64,000 nt of DNA from Chitinophagales bacterium (lineage in GTDB: Bacteria > Bacteroidota > Bacteroidia > Chitinophagales > Chitinophagaceae). The notes below the pieces were generated by a model that was given only the letters and a program-made list of their open reading frames with translations, searched no databases and was not told where the DNA came from. Below are positions 8,223 to 18,100 of this stretch, one piece after another (position 1 is the first letter of the stretch; every line of letters starts with the position of its first letter). The DNA lies in the NCBI GenBank assembly GCA_015654595.1, contig JAATGQ010000103.1:1-64000 (forward strand), read 5' to 3'. A program made the position numbers and the translations under genes.

Positions 8223-10082
8223 CTAAGCCTCCTGCCCACCGCGGTTAAATGTTACCGTTAGACAACACCCCTTCCCCGGCGCGGATTTGATCGCGGCCTT
8301 CCCATGATAGACAGAAGCGCGGTTGATGATATTCGTGAACCCCACCCCTTTATTAAATGTTTTACGCGCAAAGCCCTTTCCGTTATCGCAGATAAGGACG
8401 GACAATTGTCTGTTGTTCTGCTCGAGGGTGATGGTGACGCGGGAGGCGTCGGCGTGTTTGAGGATATTTGTCGTCTGCTCCTGCACTATACGATAAATAG
8501 TCAGTTTGAGCGAGTCGTCGAGGTCGGCCTCGTCAAAGCGCTCGTGGATAAACTCCATTTCGAGGGTCCGTGCCATGGACATATTCCGAAGGATATCCTC
8601 GATGGACTTTATCAGGCTTACATCACGGAGACGCGGCGGCACCAGGGATTTGCACAGCTTTCTTATCTCTTCGATGCCGCTGTTGATCAGCTCGTAGCAG
8701 GCCTGGCGATATTCTTCTACCTTCTCGTCGTAGAGTGCGACGCAGTCAAGATATAGTTTTGAGGAAGTGAGTATCTGGTTGACATTGTCGTGCAGCTCTT
8801 TGCCCAGCTCGTTGCGTTCTTTTTCCTGGGCGGCGATGGTCGCCTTCATGATCTCTTTCTCGCGTCTTTGTCTTTCTTTTATGAGCTGCTGGTGCAGGAG
8901 TATGTTCTGGGTGACATCGTGAGCGACGGCAAGAATGGCGGGGCGGTCCTTGTAGACGATCCGATGGGAAAAGATCTCGGCATAGATCAGATCGCCGCTC
9001 TTTTTCTGCTGTTTCCAGCGGCCATGCATGAAGGTTTGATCGAGGTCTTTGTGCTTCTTCATGATGTCTTTTAGCCGTCGCCGTTCCGAAGGAGGTCGGA
9101 TATCAAAGATCGTCATCTGTTCGAATTCCGCGGCGGTGTATCCATAGTGCTGTACGGCCATCTTGTTGACCTCAAGATAACGATAGGTTTCTAAATCGAA
9201 GATCCAGACAGGCAGGGGATTATTGGTAAAGATATGCCGATACCTCTCCTCGCTGTCCCTTACCTGCTCCAACGCTTTCACCCGTGTCGTTATATCCTGT
9301 GTAGCCCCGATTGCTCTTACGGGGTTGCCTTCTGCATCGCGCGTGATATAGCCGCGGTCGGCGACGTGGATATAACGGCCATCCCCATGTAAAAACCGGT
9401 ATTCGGCCTCATATTTCATATGCTCACCCTGGCGGCGGGCCTGGTCGATATGCGCGATGACCTGTTGTTTGTCGTCGGGATGGATGCGCTCCACCCAGTC
9501 GCCGACGGCCTTTATCGGGTCGTTGTCGGAGAAGCCATAGATGCTCCTGAGTCCTTCTTCGTGGCGGTATATTTCGTTTGTGCGCAGGTCCCAGTCCCAG
9601 ATCATGTCGTGGGTGACTTTGGCGGAAAGGTTATACCGCTCGGCCGACAGACGCAGGGTTTCTTTTGTATCGTTGTTCTCCAGCAGCAGACCCATGAAAA
9701 TCGAGAGCCGGTCGATGGCCCGGGTCAGTCCTTCTGTGGCCTGGTGTGTATAAGGATAGTAGAGGGCCAGGGTAGCGTTGCCCTTGGAATATTGCAGCGG
9801 GGTAGAGTAGCAAAGGATGGCTGCGGCGGGATTTTGCAAGGCGGCAAAGACGGTGGTAGAGCCGTCGTCCAGTGTCATCAGGATAGCTGCGATCGAATCG
9901 GGAAAGAGTTCTTCGATCCCTTTTAGCAGGGCGTCGGCCGTGTCCCGAATCTGGCGCCCCGGGGCCATATTAAATTGACAAACGGCTTTTTCAAGTGCGG
10001 TAAGGCGATCCTGAAGAGCTTCCGGGTCACCGGATAGGACAGGCGATACGGATCTTAAATTAGTTTTGGCAGCGCTTCTCAT
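8223..10082 (-). CDS. Cytoplasmic PAS-domain sensor histidine kinase (HisKA_3 type)
   Basis: The 619-aa protein has no membrane segment. A poorly defined, possibly GAF-like N-terminal region is followed by two PAS domains: about 150-270 (MIWDWDLRTNEIYRHEEGL, then EYRFLHGDGRYIHV) and about 278-395 (YRHIFTNNPLPVWIFDL). The dimerisation helix reads NELGKELHDNVNQIL, with the likely phospho-His at residue 431. The ATPase domain shows DNGKGFA and KGVGFTNI. This is the NarL/DegS-type kinase class, whose usual partner has an HTH output domain; none is adjacent here, but the single-domain receiver at 7724-8170 converges on it. Confidence 0.9.
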   Translation of the reverse strand: MRSAAKTNLRSVSPVLSGDPEALQDRLTALEKAVCQFNMAPGRQIRDTADALLKGIEELFPDSIAAILMTLDDGSTTVFAALQNPAAAILCYSTPLQYSKGNATLALYYPYTHQATEGLTRAIDRLSIFMGLLLENNDTKETLRLSAERYNLSAKVTHDMIWDWDLRTNEIYRHEEGLRSIYGFSDNDPIKAVGDWVERIHPDDKQQVIAHIDQARRQGEHMKYEAEYRFLHGDGRYIHVADRGYITRDAEGNPVRAIGATQDITTRVKALEQVRDSEERYRHIFTNNPLPVWIFDLETYRYLEVNKMAVQHYGYTAAEFEQMTIFDIRPPSERRRLKDIMKKHKDLDQTFMHGRWKQQKKSGDLIYAEIFSHRIVYKDRPAILAVAHDVTQNILLHQQLIKERQRREKEIMKATIAAQEKERNELGKELHDNVNQILTSSKLYLDCVALYDEKVEEYRQACYELINSGIEEIRKLCKSLVPPRLRDVSLIKSIEDILRNMSMARTLEMEFIHERFDEADLDDSLKLTIYRIVQEQTTNILKHADASRVTITLEQNNRQLSVLICDNGKGFARKTFNKGVGFTNIINRASVYHGKAAIKSAPGKGCCLTVTFNRGGQEA

Positions 10083-10224
10083 GTAACCTTTACGGGTTTT
10101 AAAATGGGTTTTACGGTGATGAGGTGACCCGACAGTTTATATAAAAACTTAATTTCTTCGGAAAAAGTATGTGCGGGCGCCGCTATTTAACGGCTTTAGC
10201 AGTTTTAGCGCCTGGAGTTTTCCC

Positions 10225-10863
10225 TTAGTGTCGCAGTTCTACCGCGGGTAGGCTTTTGCGGAAGAGGCCCGGTGTCAATCCTTTATACTTTTTAAACATC
10301 CGGTTCAGGTGGCTTTCGTCGGTAAAGCCAAATTCACTGGCGATCTCCCCTATTCTTAGCGGGGTATAGCGGAGCCGGGTCTCTATGAGCCGGAGCTTGT
10401 ATTGCATGATATACTGCTGCAAGCTTTCTCCAAAGTTCTTGCGGAAGTATTCGCTGATATAGGTGGGCGAGATATAAAACTTTGCCGCCAGCTTTTCGGC
10501 TTTTAGCAGATCGGGGGCATAGATATTTTTGTGGATATAGTTCAGCAACAGCAGCTCCTGGTCGCCTACGACGGATTTTGCGGGACCATGGGGCATCAGC
10601 GTGATGTTGCGGGCGGCGATCGTGATCAGGGTATTGATCAGCTGCTGCGTCACCTCCTGTTGGTTGGGCAAGTCGCTGCCGGTCTCGAGCATCAGGGCTT
10701 CGCAAAGGCTTCGGACAAGAGCCTTGTCGGTGAGGTTCTTCAGGATACAGCCGGGCAGGTGGTTGTGATTGTGGAAGATAAACTCGATCTTCTGAAGCCA
10801 TTCGCGCTGCTGGGTGACCAGATAACTCTCGTTGAAACGGATAGAAGAACGTTTATAAAACAA
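10225..10863 (-). pseudogene. AraC-family regulator lacking its N-terminal sensor part
   Basis: The frame encodes a good AraC double HTH (AAKFYISPTYISEYFRKNFG, then IASEFGFTDESHLNRMFKKY). It is only 212 aa, while Bacteroidota AraC regulators usually have about 290. The AraC-like part begins abruptly around IRFNESYLVTQQ, which normally follows a cupin domain of about 90 residues. The only possible start is a TTG at 10863; further upstream the frame closes with TGA near 10900 and has no ATG. The 5' end lies across the start of the divergent deacetylase gene, which also lacks a start. I read this as the truncated side of a deletion junction. It might still make a DNA-binding fragment. Confidence 0.65.
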
Positions 10864-11787
10864 GCCGGTCTGGCTTCGGCGGCCGGTCTTGTGCCCGTTT
10901 CATCACTGATCGCAGCGCAGGGACAGCCGGCGCAGGGGCAGCCGGCGCCTGTCCAATCAAAATGGGCCGATGGTTCGAGGCTCGTCGTTAGCGTCTCTAT
11001 GCAGTTCGAGGCTGGCGGCCAGCCGGACAATGCTGAAAGCCCTTTCCCACAGAACATGCAGAAGGGCTATATCGATCTGCCCGGCGGCACCTGGTTTGCC
11101 TACGGCTATAAGGAAGGCATTCCCCGCATGCTCGACAACTGGGATAAACATGGCATCAAAGTCACCTCGCACATGGTAGGCGCGGCCGTGCTGAAGAATC
11201 CAAAGCTCGCCAAAGAGATCGTGGATCGCGGTCATGAAGCTGCGGCGCATGGCATGAACTGGGCTACGGAATATACGATGCCGTATGAAGAGGAAAAGAA
11301 GTTTATAAAGGAGGGCATCGACGCCATCAGGTCGGTGACGGGTTTTACAGCCGTTGGCTACAATGCTAACTGGCTGCGCCGCGGCGAGAACACGCTGAAG
11401 ATCCTGCAGGAGCTGGGTTTTGTCTATCATATCGACGACCTGAGCCGCGACGAGCCTTTTATCATACCTGTCAATGGAAAGGACTTTGTCGTGGTGCCTT
11501 ATACGCTTCGGAATAACGACATCGAACTGATAGAAGGAAAGAACTTCAGCGTCGATCAATTTCTCACGCAGGTAAAGATGGAGTTCGATCAGCTCTATGC
11601 CGAAGCGGCAACCAGACGCCGGCAAATGTCCATCAGCTTTCACGACCGGATCGGCGGTACGCCGCAGATGGTCAAGGCGGCGAGCGAGCTGATCACGTAC
11701 ATGAAACAGCATGCGGGTGTGTCGTTTCGAAGGAAGGACGAGATCGCGAAGATGGCTTTAGCCGACGCGACGACAATACGCGAATAG
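10840..11787 (+). CDS. Polysaccharide deacetylase (NodB/PuuE-like), 5' end damaged
   Basis: The coding part begins with a Tat-like signal (DRRTFIKQAGLASAAGL then VPVSSLIAAQ) and continues as a deacetylase of the PuuE/PgdA-like group: SVSMQFEAG, MVGAAVLKNP, HEAAAHGMNW, a GYNANWLRR segment and FHDRIGG near the C-terminus. No ATG, GTG or TTG lies just before the Tat motif. The nearest in-frame starts are GTG codons about 70-90 bp upstream, inside the antisense of the AraC HTH gene, and the frame stays open back to 10531. Few residues are lost, so an alternative start could still make protein. The position 10840 marks the start of recognisable coding sequence, not a proven start codon. Confidence 0.7.
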   Translation, partial: DRRTFIKQAGLASAAGLVPVSSLIAAQGQPAQGQPAPVQSKWADGSRLVVSVSMQFEAGGQPDNAESPFPQNMQKGYIDLPGGTWFAYGYKEGIPRMLDNWDKHGIKVTSHMVGAAVLKNPKLAKEIVDRGHEAAAHGMNWATEYTMPYEEEKKFIKEGIDAIRSVTGFTAVGYNANWLRRGENTLKILQELGFVYHIDDLSRDEPFIIPVNGKDFVVVPYTLRNNDIELIEGKNFSVDQFLTQVKMEFDQLYAEAATRRRQMSISFHDRIGGTPQMVKAASELITYMKQHAGVSFRRKDEIAKMALADATTIRE

Positions 11788-11822
11788 AAAAAGCCGGGAT
11801 CTTAGGGGATCCCGGCTTTTTT
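11788..11822. terminator. Bidirectional intrinsic terminator
   Basis: gccgggatc (11793-11801) and gatcccggc (11808-11816) form a perfect 9-bp stem, with an A-run before and a T-run after it. It sits between the convergent deacetylase and SDR genes and can serve both. Confidence 0.9.
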
Positions 11823-12679
11823 TAGTCATTGTACTTTGCCAACCAGCGCCTCTTTATCTCTGCTCTTGCGTTGATAAATTCGAGGTCGGTCCCCTGTGCT
11901 ATGGCATCCAGCGGATAACGCAGCGGCCGCGAGCCATCTTTCATCCGGACGAGATGCAGAACGCCGTCGGCGATGGTTTGCGGGTCCATCTTAAAGGCTT
12001 CCATCTTGCCAAACAGCGCGGCGCCCAATGCGTTGAATTTATCCGTTGCGATCTGGCCGTATTCCGCGACGATCTCTGGTTTGTCGGCATGGACACCGGC
12101 CTTGCTGCCGTTGTTCATCTCTGTGGGATAGACGCCGGGTTGTATGCTGACATTGTCGATCCCGAACTGCGCCAGCTCATCCTGCATACCTTCCGTTACG
12201 CTTTCGACGCCAAACTTCGACGCAAAGTAAGGGATCATAAAGGGCAGGGTATGGCCGCTGGCGCCGGAGGTGATGTTGATGATGAGGCCCTTTTTTGCTT
12301 TCCGCATAGAAGGCAGTACGGCGTCATAGGTGCGCAGCACGCCAAAGAAGTTGACTTCAAACATTTTCCTGACCTGGTCGATGCTATAGCCTTCCAGCAG
12401 GCCAAAGCCGGTGACGGCGGCATTGTTGACCAGCACGTCGATGCGGCCATATACGTCGAGGACCTGGTCGATGGCTCTCTTGACGGATTCATCGCTGGTG
12501 ATATCGATATCGACGACATTGATATTGGGAAGGGCGCCGAGTTCTTTTGCAACGGCAGCGTTTTTTCCGTTTGTATCGCGCATACCTGCGAGCACTGTGT
12601 AGCCCGCCTTTGCGAGGGTGAGGGCGGTGAGCTTTCCAAATCCGCTGCTGGTTCCGGTGATAAAGATTGTCTTTGACAT
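11822..12679 (-). CDS. Short-chain dehydrogenase/reductase
   Basis: Starting at the ATG of MSKTIFITGTSSGFGKLT gives 285 aa, the classical SDR size. The cofactor glycine motif TGTSSGFG, the NNAAVTG segment, the catalytic Ser region (NITSGASG) and YFASK (Tyr-xxx-Lys) are all present. The substrate cannot be inferred. It is convergent with the deacetylase and shares its terminator. The upstream in-frame extension to 12730 looks like leader. Confidence 0.9.
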   Translation of the reverse strand: MSKTIFITGTSSGFGKLTALTLAKAGYTVLAGMRDTNGKNAAVAKELGALPNINVVDIDITSDESVKRAIDQVLDVYGRIDVLVNNAAVTGFGLLEGYSIDQVRKMFEVNFFGVLRTYDAVLPSMRKAKKGLIINITSGASGHTLPFMIPYFASKFGVESVTEGMQDELAQFGIDNVSIQPGVYPTEMNNGSKAGVHADKPEIVAEYGQIATDKFNALGAALFGKMEAFKMDPQTIADGVLHLVRMKDGSRPLRYPLDAIAQGTDLEFINARAEIKRRWLAKYND

Positions 12680-12747
12680 ATTGTATCGTTTTATGGATAC
12701 AAAGTTTAGCCGCGGCCAGGCGGCGGCCATTGATAAATGATAAGAAA

Positions 12748-14181
12748 TCAGCCGAACAGCGCCTCCATTGTCAGGCTGACATCGACCAGCATTTGTCTAT
12801 GCTCGTTGTCTGTCAAACCGAATGTAGTTATCGATGTTGTAAAGAGCGTCTTACGCGTCCGCGTGTCTTTTACAAAAAGGGATTTCTTCGCAGCCAGCTC
12901 CTTTGCGTATTTTTTGTCGATCGTATATTCTGTGTTGCTAAACTTCATCTCGCAAAGGTTGATACAATTGTCTGCCCGGTCGATCAACCAATCGATCTGC
13001 GCACCATCTTCTGTCTGGCTGCCCGGTTTGTACCAGGAATAATCCCGGGAGCGGATACCTGCAATCTGTAATGCCCGCTTGATCTGGGATATATGTTTGA
13101 TACAAAGATTTTCAAAGGCATAGCCACACCAAATCGTGTATTTATGACCAGCATTTGACCAGTCATCCTCGCCAGCGTCGCCGGCGGTCATAAATCGATA
13201 GTAAAATAGGGAGAATTCGTCCTGCAGCCGGTATAACGCATTCTTTTCCTGCTTTTCGAATGGATAGACCTTTCCGATAAAGCCCGATTCTGTCAGCTCT
13301 TCAAGAATCGTTGTCAGTGCGCCTCCGGTTTCAAATTCAGCGGCCTTCAACAATTCATTACGGGTAAGGCCTTTGTTCTTTTGTGCGAGTGCTTTGATAA
13401 CCTGTATATGCTTTTCTGAAGAATTCAATAAGGCGGCATACAGGTTATTGAATTCTCTGGCGAGTAACCCGTCTTTCGAAAAACAGATATTGCCAATGTT
13501 TTGGGTGACACTTCTACCCCTTTGGACGGCATTCAGATAGTGAGGAATGCCGCCTAAAACCATGTAAAGACGTAGCAGGTCGTAGTCTTCAAAGTGAATA
13601 TGGAAGTGAGCCAGGTATTGTTTTGTCTCTTTTACCGAAAATGGCAGTAGTCTTATTTGCCGGGTTATACGGTTATGCAGCCCTCCTTTATTGTTGACGA
13701 CTTTATTTATGATCCAGGAAGCTGCTGATCCGCAGATAACGACCAGCAGATCGTTTCTGAGAGAAGCATATTCATTCCAGAAGTAACTGAAGGCAGAAAG
13801 AAAACCGGATTTGTGCGTATCCAGCCAAGGCAGTTCATCGAAGAAAATAACTTTCTTCGATCTGCCCTCCAGTCTGAAAATGGCATGGCTTAGCAGAACA
13901 AGTGCTTCCTTCCATGTTGTGGGAGGTACGACAATCTGTCTATCTGGAAAATAAGCATTGAATTGCGTGGTAAAGTTGATCAACTGGTCGGACGTCTTTC
14001 CCTGGTATTGACCGCTACAGCTAAATACTATTTGCTTTTTGTAATAGCTGCGGATCAAATAGGTCTTCCCCACTCTTCTTCGCCCATAAATCGCCAACAG
14101 CTCCGCCCGGGGAGACTGTAATAAGGATTCAAGGATCTTGATCTCATCCTCCCGGCCTATGATGGTAGAATCTGCGTTCAT
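12748..14181 (-). CDS. ATP-binding protein, ATPase_2/DUF234 type with nuclease-like C-terminus
   Basis: From the ATG of MNADSTIIGREDEIKIL the protein has 477 aa; a TTG six codons upstream lies inside the upstream repeats. Walker A is YGRRRVGKTYL, Walker B is KVIFFDELPWLD, and ICGSAASWI is sensor-like. The C-terminal third carries QIDWLIDRAD followed by INLCEMKFS, matching the D-x(n)-E-x-K signature of the PD-(D/E)XK fold found in DUF234 proteins. These proteins are common in archaea and Bacteroidota and their roles are poorly known; they resemble STAND/MNS ATPases. The gene is more AT-rich than its neighbours, consistent with transfer. Two copies of an inverted-repeat unit sit directly upstream. 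Confidence 0.85.
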   Translation of the reverse strand: MNADSTIIGREDEIKILESLLQSPRAELLAIYGRRRVGKTYLIRSYYKKQIVFSCSGQYQGKTSDQLINFTTQFNAYFPDRQIVVPPTTWKEALVLLSHAIFRLEGRSKKVIFFDELPWLDTHKSGFLSAFSYFWNEYASLRNDLLVVICGSAASWIINKVVNNKGGLHNRITRQIRLLPFSVKETKQYLAHFHIHFEDYDLLRLYMVLGGIPHYLNAVQRGRSVTQNIGNICFSKDGLLAREFNNLYAALLNSSEKHIQVIKALAQKNKGLTRNELLKAAEFETGGALTTILEELTESGFIGKVYPFEKQEKNALYRLQDEFSLFYYRFMTAGDAGEDDWSNAGHKYTIWCGYAFENLCIKHISQIKRALQIAGIRSRDYSWYKPGSQTEDGAQIDWLIDRADNCINLCEMKFSNTEYTIDKKYAKELAAKKSLFVKDTRTRKTLFTTSITTFGLTDNEHRQMLVDVSLTMEALFG

Positions 14182-14184
14182 TCG

Positions 14185-14286
14185 ATTATTAGTTGCCAAA
14201 AGTAGTGTAAAAATAACAGTTTTGGCAATTAATGAAAATTATTAGTTGCCAAAAGTGCTAAAAAAAAGCCAGTTTTGGCAGCCAAT
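14185..14286. promoter_or_regulatory. Duplicated inverted-repeat operator upstream of the DUF234 ATPase
   Basis: attattagttgccaaaagt occurs at 14185-14203 and again at about 14238-14256, 53 bp apart. Each copy is followed by a complementary arm, ttttggcaattaat (about 14220-14233) and ttttggcagccaat (about 14273-14286). Each pair forms an attagttgccaaaa/ttttggcaa dyad. The arrangement suggests a double operator for a regulator or for the ATPase itself. Confidence 0.6.
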
Positions 14287-14373
14287 AAACTATAGGCAAA
14301 AATCAATAAATTGATAATCAATCATTTAATAAAATGACAAAACTAAACTGTGAAAGTTCGCACAAGATGGCGT

Positions 14374-14952
14374 TTATTTCTTTGCCACTTGTTTCCGGAT
14401 CCGGCTCAGCGTCTCGGGTGTCAGGCCGAGATAGGACGCCAGCATATATTGGGGAACGCGGTTAGCGAGTTGCGGGAACCGGTTATTAAAATCCTGCAGC
14501 TTTTCTTCGCCGGTGTAGCTGATCGCGGCATGGATGCGTTCCTGCGAGGCGTTGAGGCTTCTCTGCAGGATCAGGTTTATCACATCATTTAGCGTGGGTA
14601 TATTTTTCAGAAGCGTGTTAAAGTCTTCGTTTATGATCAGCACAACGGTCGTAGGTTCGACTGCGTCGATCGTAAACTTTGCCGGCTGTCCGCTCATCAG
14701 GCTTTCCCGGTCGCCCGCCCACCAATTCTCGGGCGAGAACTGGATGATATGTTCTACACCCTTCTCATCGATCCGATAGCGGCGCAATAGACCGCTGCAC
14801 ACAAAGCAATGGTAGCGCCATACCTCCCCCTCCTGCAACAATCCAGCCCCTCGACGCAGCTTTTTGATCCGGCTGACGGCGCGTATCGCTTCGATCTCTT
14901 CAGGTGTGAAGGCGGCTTTGGATTGAAGATAGGCGGAGAAGATCTCGTACAT
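14374..14952 (-). CDS. Crp/Fnr-family transcriptional regulator
   Basis: The 192-aa product has a cyclic-nucleotide-binding-like beta-roll (GAGLLQEGEVWRYHCFVCSG, then FSPENWWAGDRESLMSG) and a C-terminal helix-turn-helix (PQYMLASYLGLTPETLSRIR). It belongs to the group of short Crp-like regulators abundant in Bacteroidota. No FNR-type cysteine cluster is visible. The ligand and targets are unknown. It lies downstream of a strong terminator for the RHS-type gene and has its own transcription unit. Confidence 0.9.
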   Translation of the reverse strand: MYEIFSAYLQSKAAFTPEEIEAIRAVSRIKKLRRGAGLLQEGEVWRYHCFVCSGLLRRYRIDEKGVEHIIQFSPENWWAGDRESLMSGQPAKFTIDAVEPTTVVLIINEDFNTLLKNIPTLNDVINLILQRSLNASQERIHAAISYTGEEKLQDFNNRFPQLANRVPQYMLASYLGLTPETLSRIRKQVAKK

Positions 14953-14980
14953 GGGATAAATTTACGAAGATGAGGGGAGC

Positions 14981-15011
14981 AAAAAAAGCCGGGGCAGATA
15001 ACTGCTCCGGC
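14981..15011 (-). terminator. Intrinsic terminator of the RHS-type/PKD gene
   Basis: On the minus strand gccggagcag and ctgccccggc pair with one mismatch around a ttat loop, followed by seven T residues. It lies 24 bp past the outer stop codon at 15035, not the internal TAG, which supports the longer frame as the ancestral one. Confidence 0.85.
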
Positions 15012-15034
15012 CTATCTATTGCAAAAAGATCCGA

Positions 15035-15163
15035 CTATTCGAGATAGCTTATATTACCCTGGTACAGGAAATTCCCCGACACGCCGACAGCGCCTGTGGC
15101 CGTATTCGTGGCGATAACGCGGTATTGTGCGCTGCGGCCCGATGTACCGGTGTAAGCAACCTA
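15035..15163 (-). other. In-frame tail after a premature TAG of the RHS-type/PKD gene
   Basis: After the TAG at 15161-15163 the same frame continues for 41 codons (VAYTGTSGRSAQYRVIATNT, ending GNISYLE) to a second stop at 15035-15037, just before the terminator. The tail completes the Ig-like domain that the TAG cuts. It is either a nonsense mutation, a sequencing error or programmed readthrough. Confidence 0.75.
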
Positions 15164-18100
15164 ATAGGAGCTGCCGGTAGCACCCGATATATTGGTCCAT
15201 ACGGGATTGGAAATGTCCTGATACAAAATTTGCCATTGATAGGTATAGGTTGCTGTCGGGCTGGTAGATTGGATCCAGAAATAGCTGGTCGTGGTACTGG
15301 TCGGGTGTCCGCTGCAGGTGACCGTAGTCACCGTGCCGGACGAATTCCAATAATAAACGCCGGACTGGCAGACAGTCACAGTAATAGTACTTGGAGCTAT
15401 CGTCACAGATTTTGTAACAGTGATCGGGGAAATATAGTCGCCCGTAATGGTCAATGTTACAGTATACGTTCCGGCAGCCTCATAGGCATGTGTCGTGGCA
15501 TTGGCTGTAGCGGAAGGCGAAGTGGCAGTCGTACCATCGCCAAAGTTCCATGAATAGAACAATCCGGAATAGCAACTGACATTGGTAGGGGCAGTATAGG
15601 TGATAGTTGCATCAGGATAAAGATTGGTGCTTGTCGTAATCACCGAACTTGAAGTAGCAGGCTGGCCATTAAGGTCAAGATAATTCTTCTTCAGGATGAT
15701 ACTGCCGTCCTGATCTGTTACCGTATAAAGACGAAGCCGGGTATCGTAGTTATAATACCGGGAGATGCCATTGGCGTCGGTTTCACTGGTTTTAAGCCAG
15801 GTGGTATCCATATATGCCCTTGTGGTTACGTCGCTGGTCTCCGGGTAGAACAGGAGATCGTCCACCTGTACGGAAGTGCTTGCTTTTACAGCAAGCGTAT
15901 CGGTCGTTCCTGCATAAGAGGAAGTCGGGACTTTTACCCTGAAATATTTCCAGCCCGTCGCTGCCGTCAAAGGTAACGTCGCAACAGTAGCATTGTTCAG
16001 CGTTATGGAGAAGGTAGTGGACGCCGATGGATTATTTACCCAGACGGAGAAGTAGTAGTTCTGGGCTCCCGGGTGAATGGTAACGGCATTCTTAAAGGAG
16101 CTGGCGGTGGGCAATGTCATGGAATTTTTGCCGCTGCGGCCGCCAACTGTGACGCCAGGAGAACTAACCACCGTGAATTCCGCTCCATTGCTGACACCCG
16201 GGCTTTCGAACCCGGTATACAGCACTTCTTTTTCGGAAGTATTGGTAAATGTCGCAATGTTGTTGGCCCTGCCAATCTGGTAAAGATTGGTGATCGTATT
16301 AAAGTCCCCGTCATTAACAGTGACCGGCAAACTGATATCGCTATAGCTGTTATAATTGGCTCCCTTGGTATATCCTGTGCTGTAGTAATTAAACAGACCC
16401 GTCGTAGTATTGATGGAGGATGAAGCAAAACCGCTCAGACCAGACGGGGAGAAAGCATATTTGTGATGAGCAATGTTAACCCCGCCCGGCGAAAAGAGGC
16501 CATACAGGCTGATTTGCGCTTCTGTGATGTTTTCTACTCCGCCGCGTTTAATCGATGCCCATTGCTCGATATTTTCATTGTCGAAATTAGCCTGGAGGGT
16601 TTTGATGGCAGTGCTTACCGTATCCGAACAGCGTGTCGTATCATAATCCAAGGCGTATTGATAATAAACATAATCCGTCGTACCATCCGTATTATCTGTT
16701 TCTTTTTTAATGGGCTTCTTATGCTTGGTCCCATAAGTATAGAGAACAGTAGACTGTTGTGTGGAGCTTGTATTCACGGAACCATTGACCCGATCGTTGA
16801 CCGTGTGTGTCTCGGACCCGATCAGCTCGGAGGTTGCAGCATAAAGATTGTACTTCCCATAGTAGGTGTTCGATCCATCTCCATCGATACGGATGCCGGG
16901 GATAACTGCGGCGGCTGCGTTAGCCCTGGTATAAGTATAGATAATCTTATCCAGCTGATTACCACTGGCATCGTAAGTGGTGGTTGTCTTTGGCAGCCCT
17001 TGTTCAAAATCATAATTGGTATTCGGCGAAAAAGGGTAATTGTATACGGAACCTTTTGCTGCGCCGATCGGGCAGCTGCTGCCTGAAGTCGGAGCAGCGA
17101 CATAAGATACTGTCGGCTGCCAATCGGCAGCAAGGGTGGTTTGCGCCGGAGAAGCCGTCCGGTCCCAATAGGTAGCAGGGGTATAAAACTCATATAAGGT
17201 TTTGCCAGCCCCGGTGACCGTCTCGGTCACCTTGCTATACAAAATACTGGTATTCTCATCCGAGATGTTCTCTTTTTTCCGAACCGTTCCGACATTCCAA
17301 TAATAAGATGAGGATACCGGCAAGGTGTCCGGCGCCGCAAATGCAAATTGGGGCAGGCTGATCGGCTTTCCGGAAGTGGCCGAAGTGGCAGGGTCGATAT
17401 AGGAATAGCTTTTTACAATATTTCGCCCGCTGCCGGTGCCATCGTCATAGGTGATTTGCTTGATACGGATTCCCCCGCCCTGGTAAGTTGTCGCTGCGGG
17501 CACGTCCCAATAGTCATTGGGTTCATAAGTAAAAGTCGTAGTGCCGCCCGTCGGGTTGGTCATCGACGCGAGCGATCCGTCGGCAATGTAACTGGCACCC
17601 ACACTGCGATTTGTCCCCTGCAGCTGATAATAAGTTCCGGTATAACCAGGGATAGGGTTCAAACGGTAACGCTCGAGATTGGGATAGCTGGCATTATCGG
17701 GAAAGACATATACGGCAGGAACCAGACCATCGGAGCCACTCACGTTATTATAATACCCCCAATAATCCTGTTGAATGGCGCCGGAATCAGGAAGCGCATC
17801 AGCCGTGCCTGACAGATTCTCACCGGTATAGGTAAACTGGTAAGGCTTGGCGTCACAGTCCTGTATACCAAAAGAAACCAGGTAATCTCTTTTTGCCGTA
17901 GTGGCTTTCAATTGTTTATAGGTCAATGAATAGGTCACTCCACCCGGCAAAGTAACAGAGGATAGAATATGGTTCCCGTAACTATTATTGGTATACTGAA
18001 ACCCGACATATTCTGTGGTCGATCCACTCCAGATGATCAGGTAAAGCAGCTCTTCCCCATTGGTGGTGGTATTTACTTTCGTATACTGCTTTACCTTATT

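Noticed and set aside
10531-10839. Upstream extension of the deacetylase frame
   Set aside because: This part is the antisense of the AraC HTH region and shows no protein-like features; the enzyme's recognisable part begins at the Tat motif.
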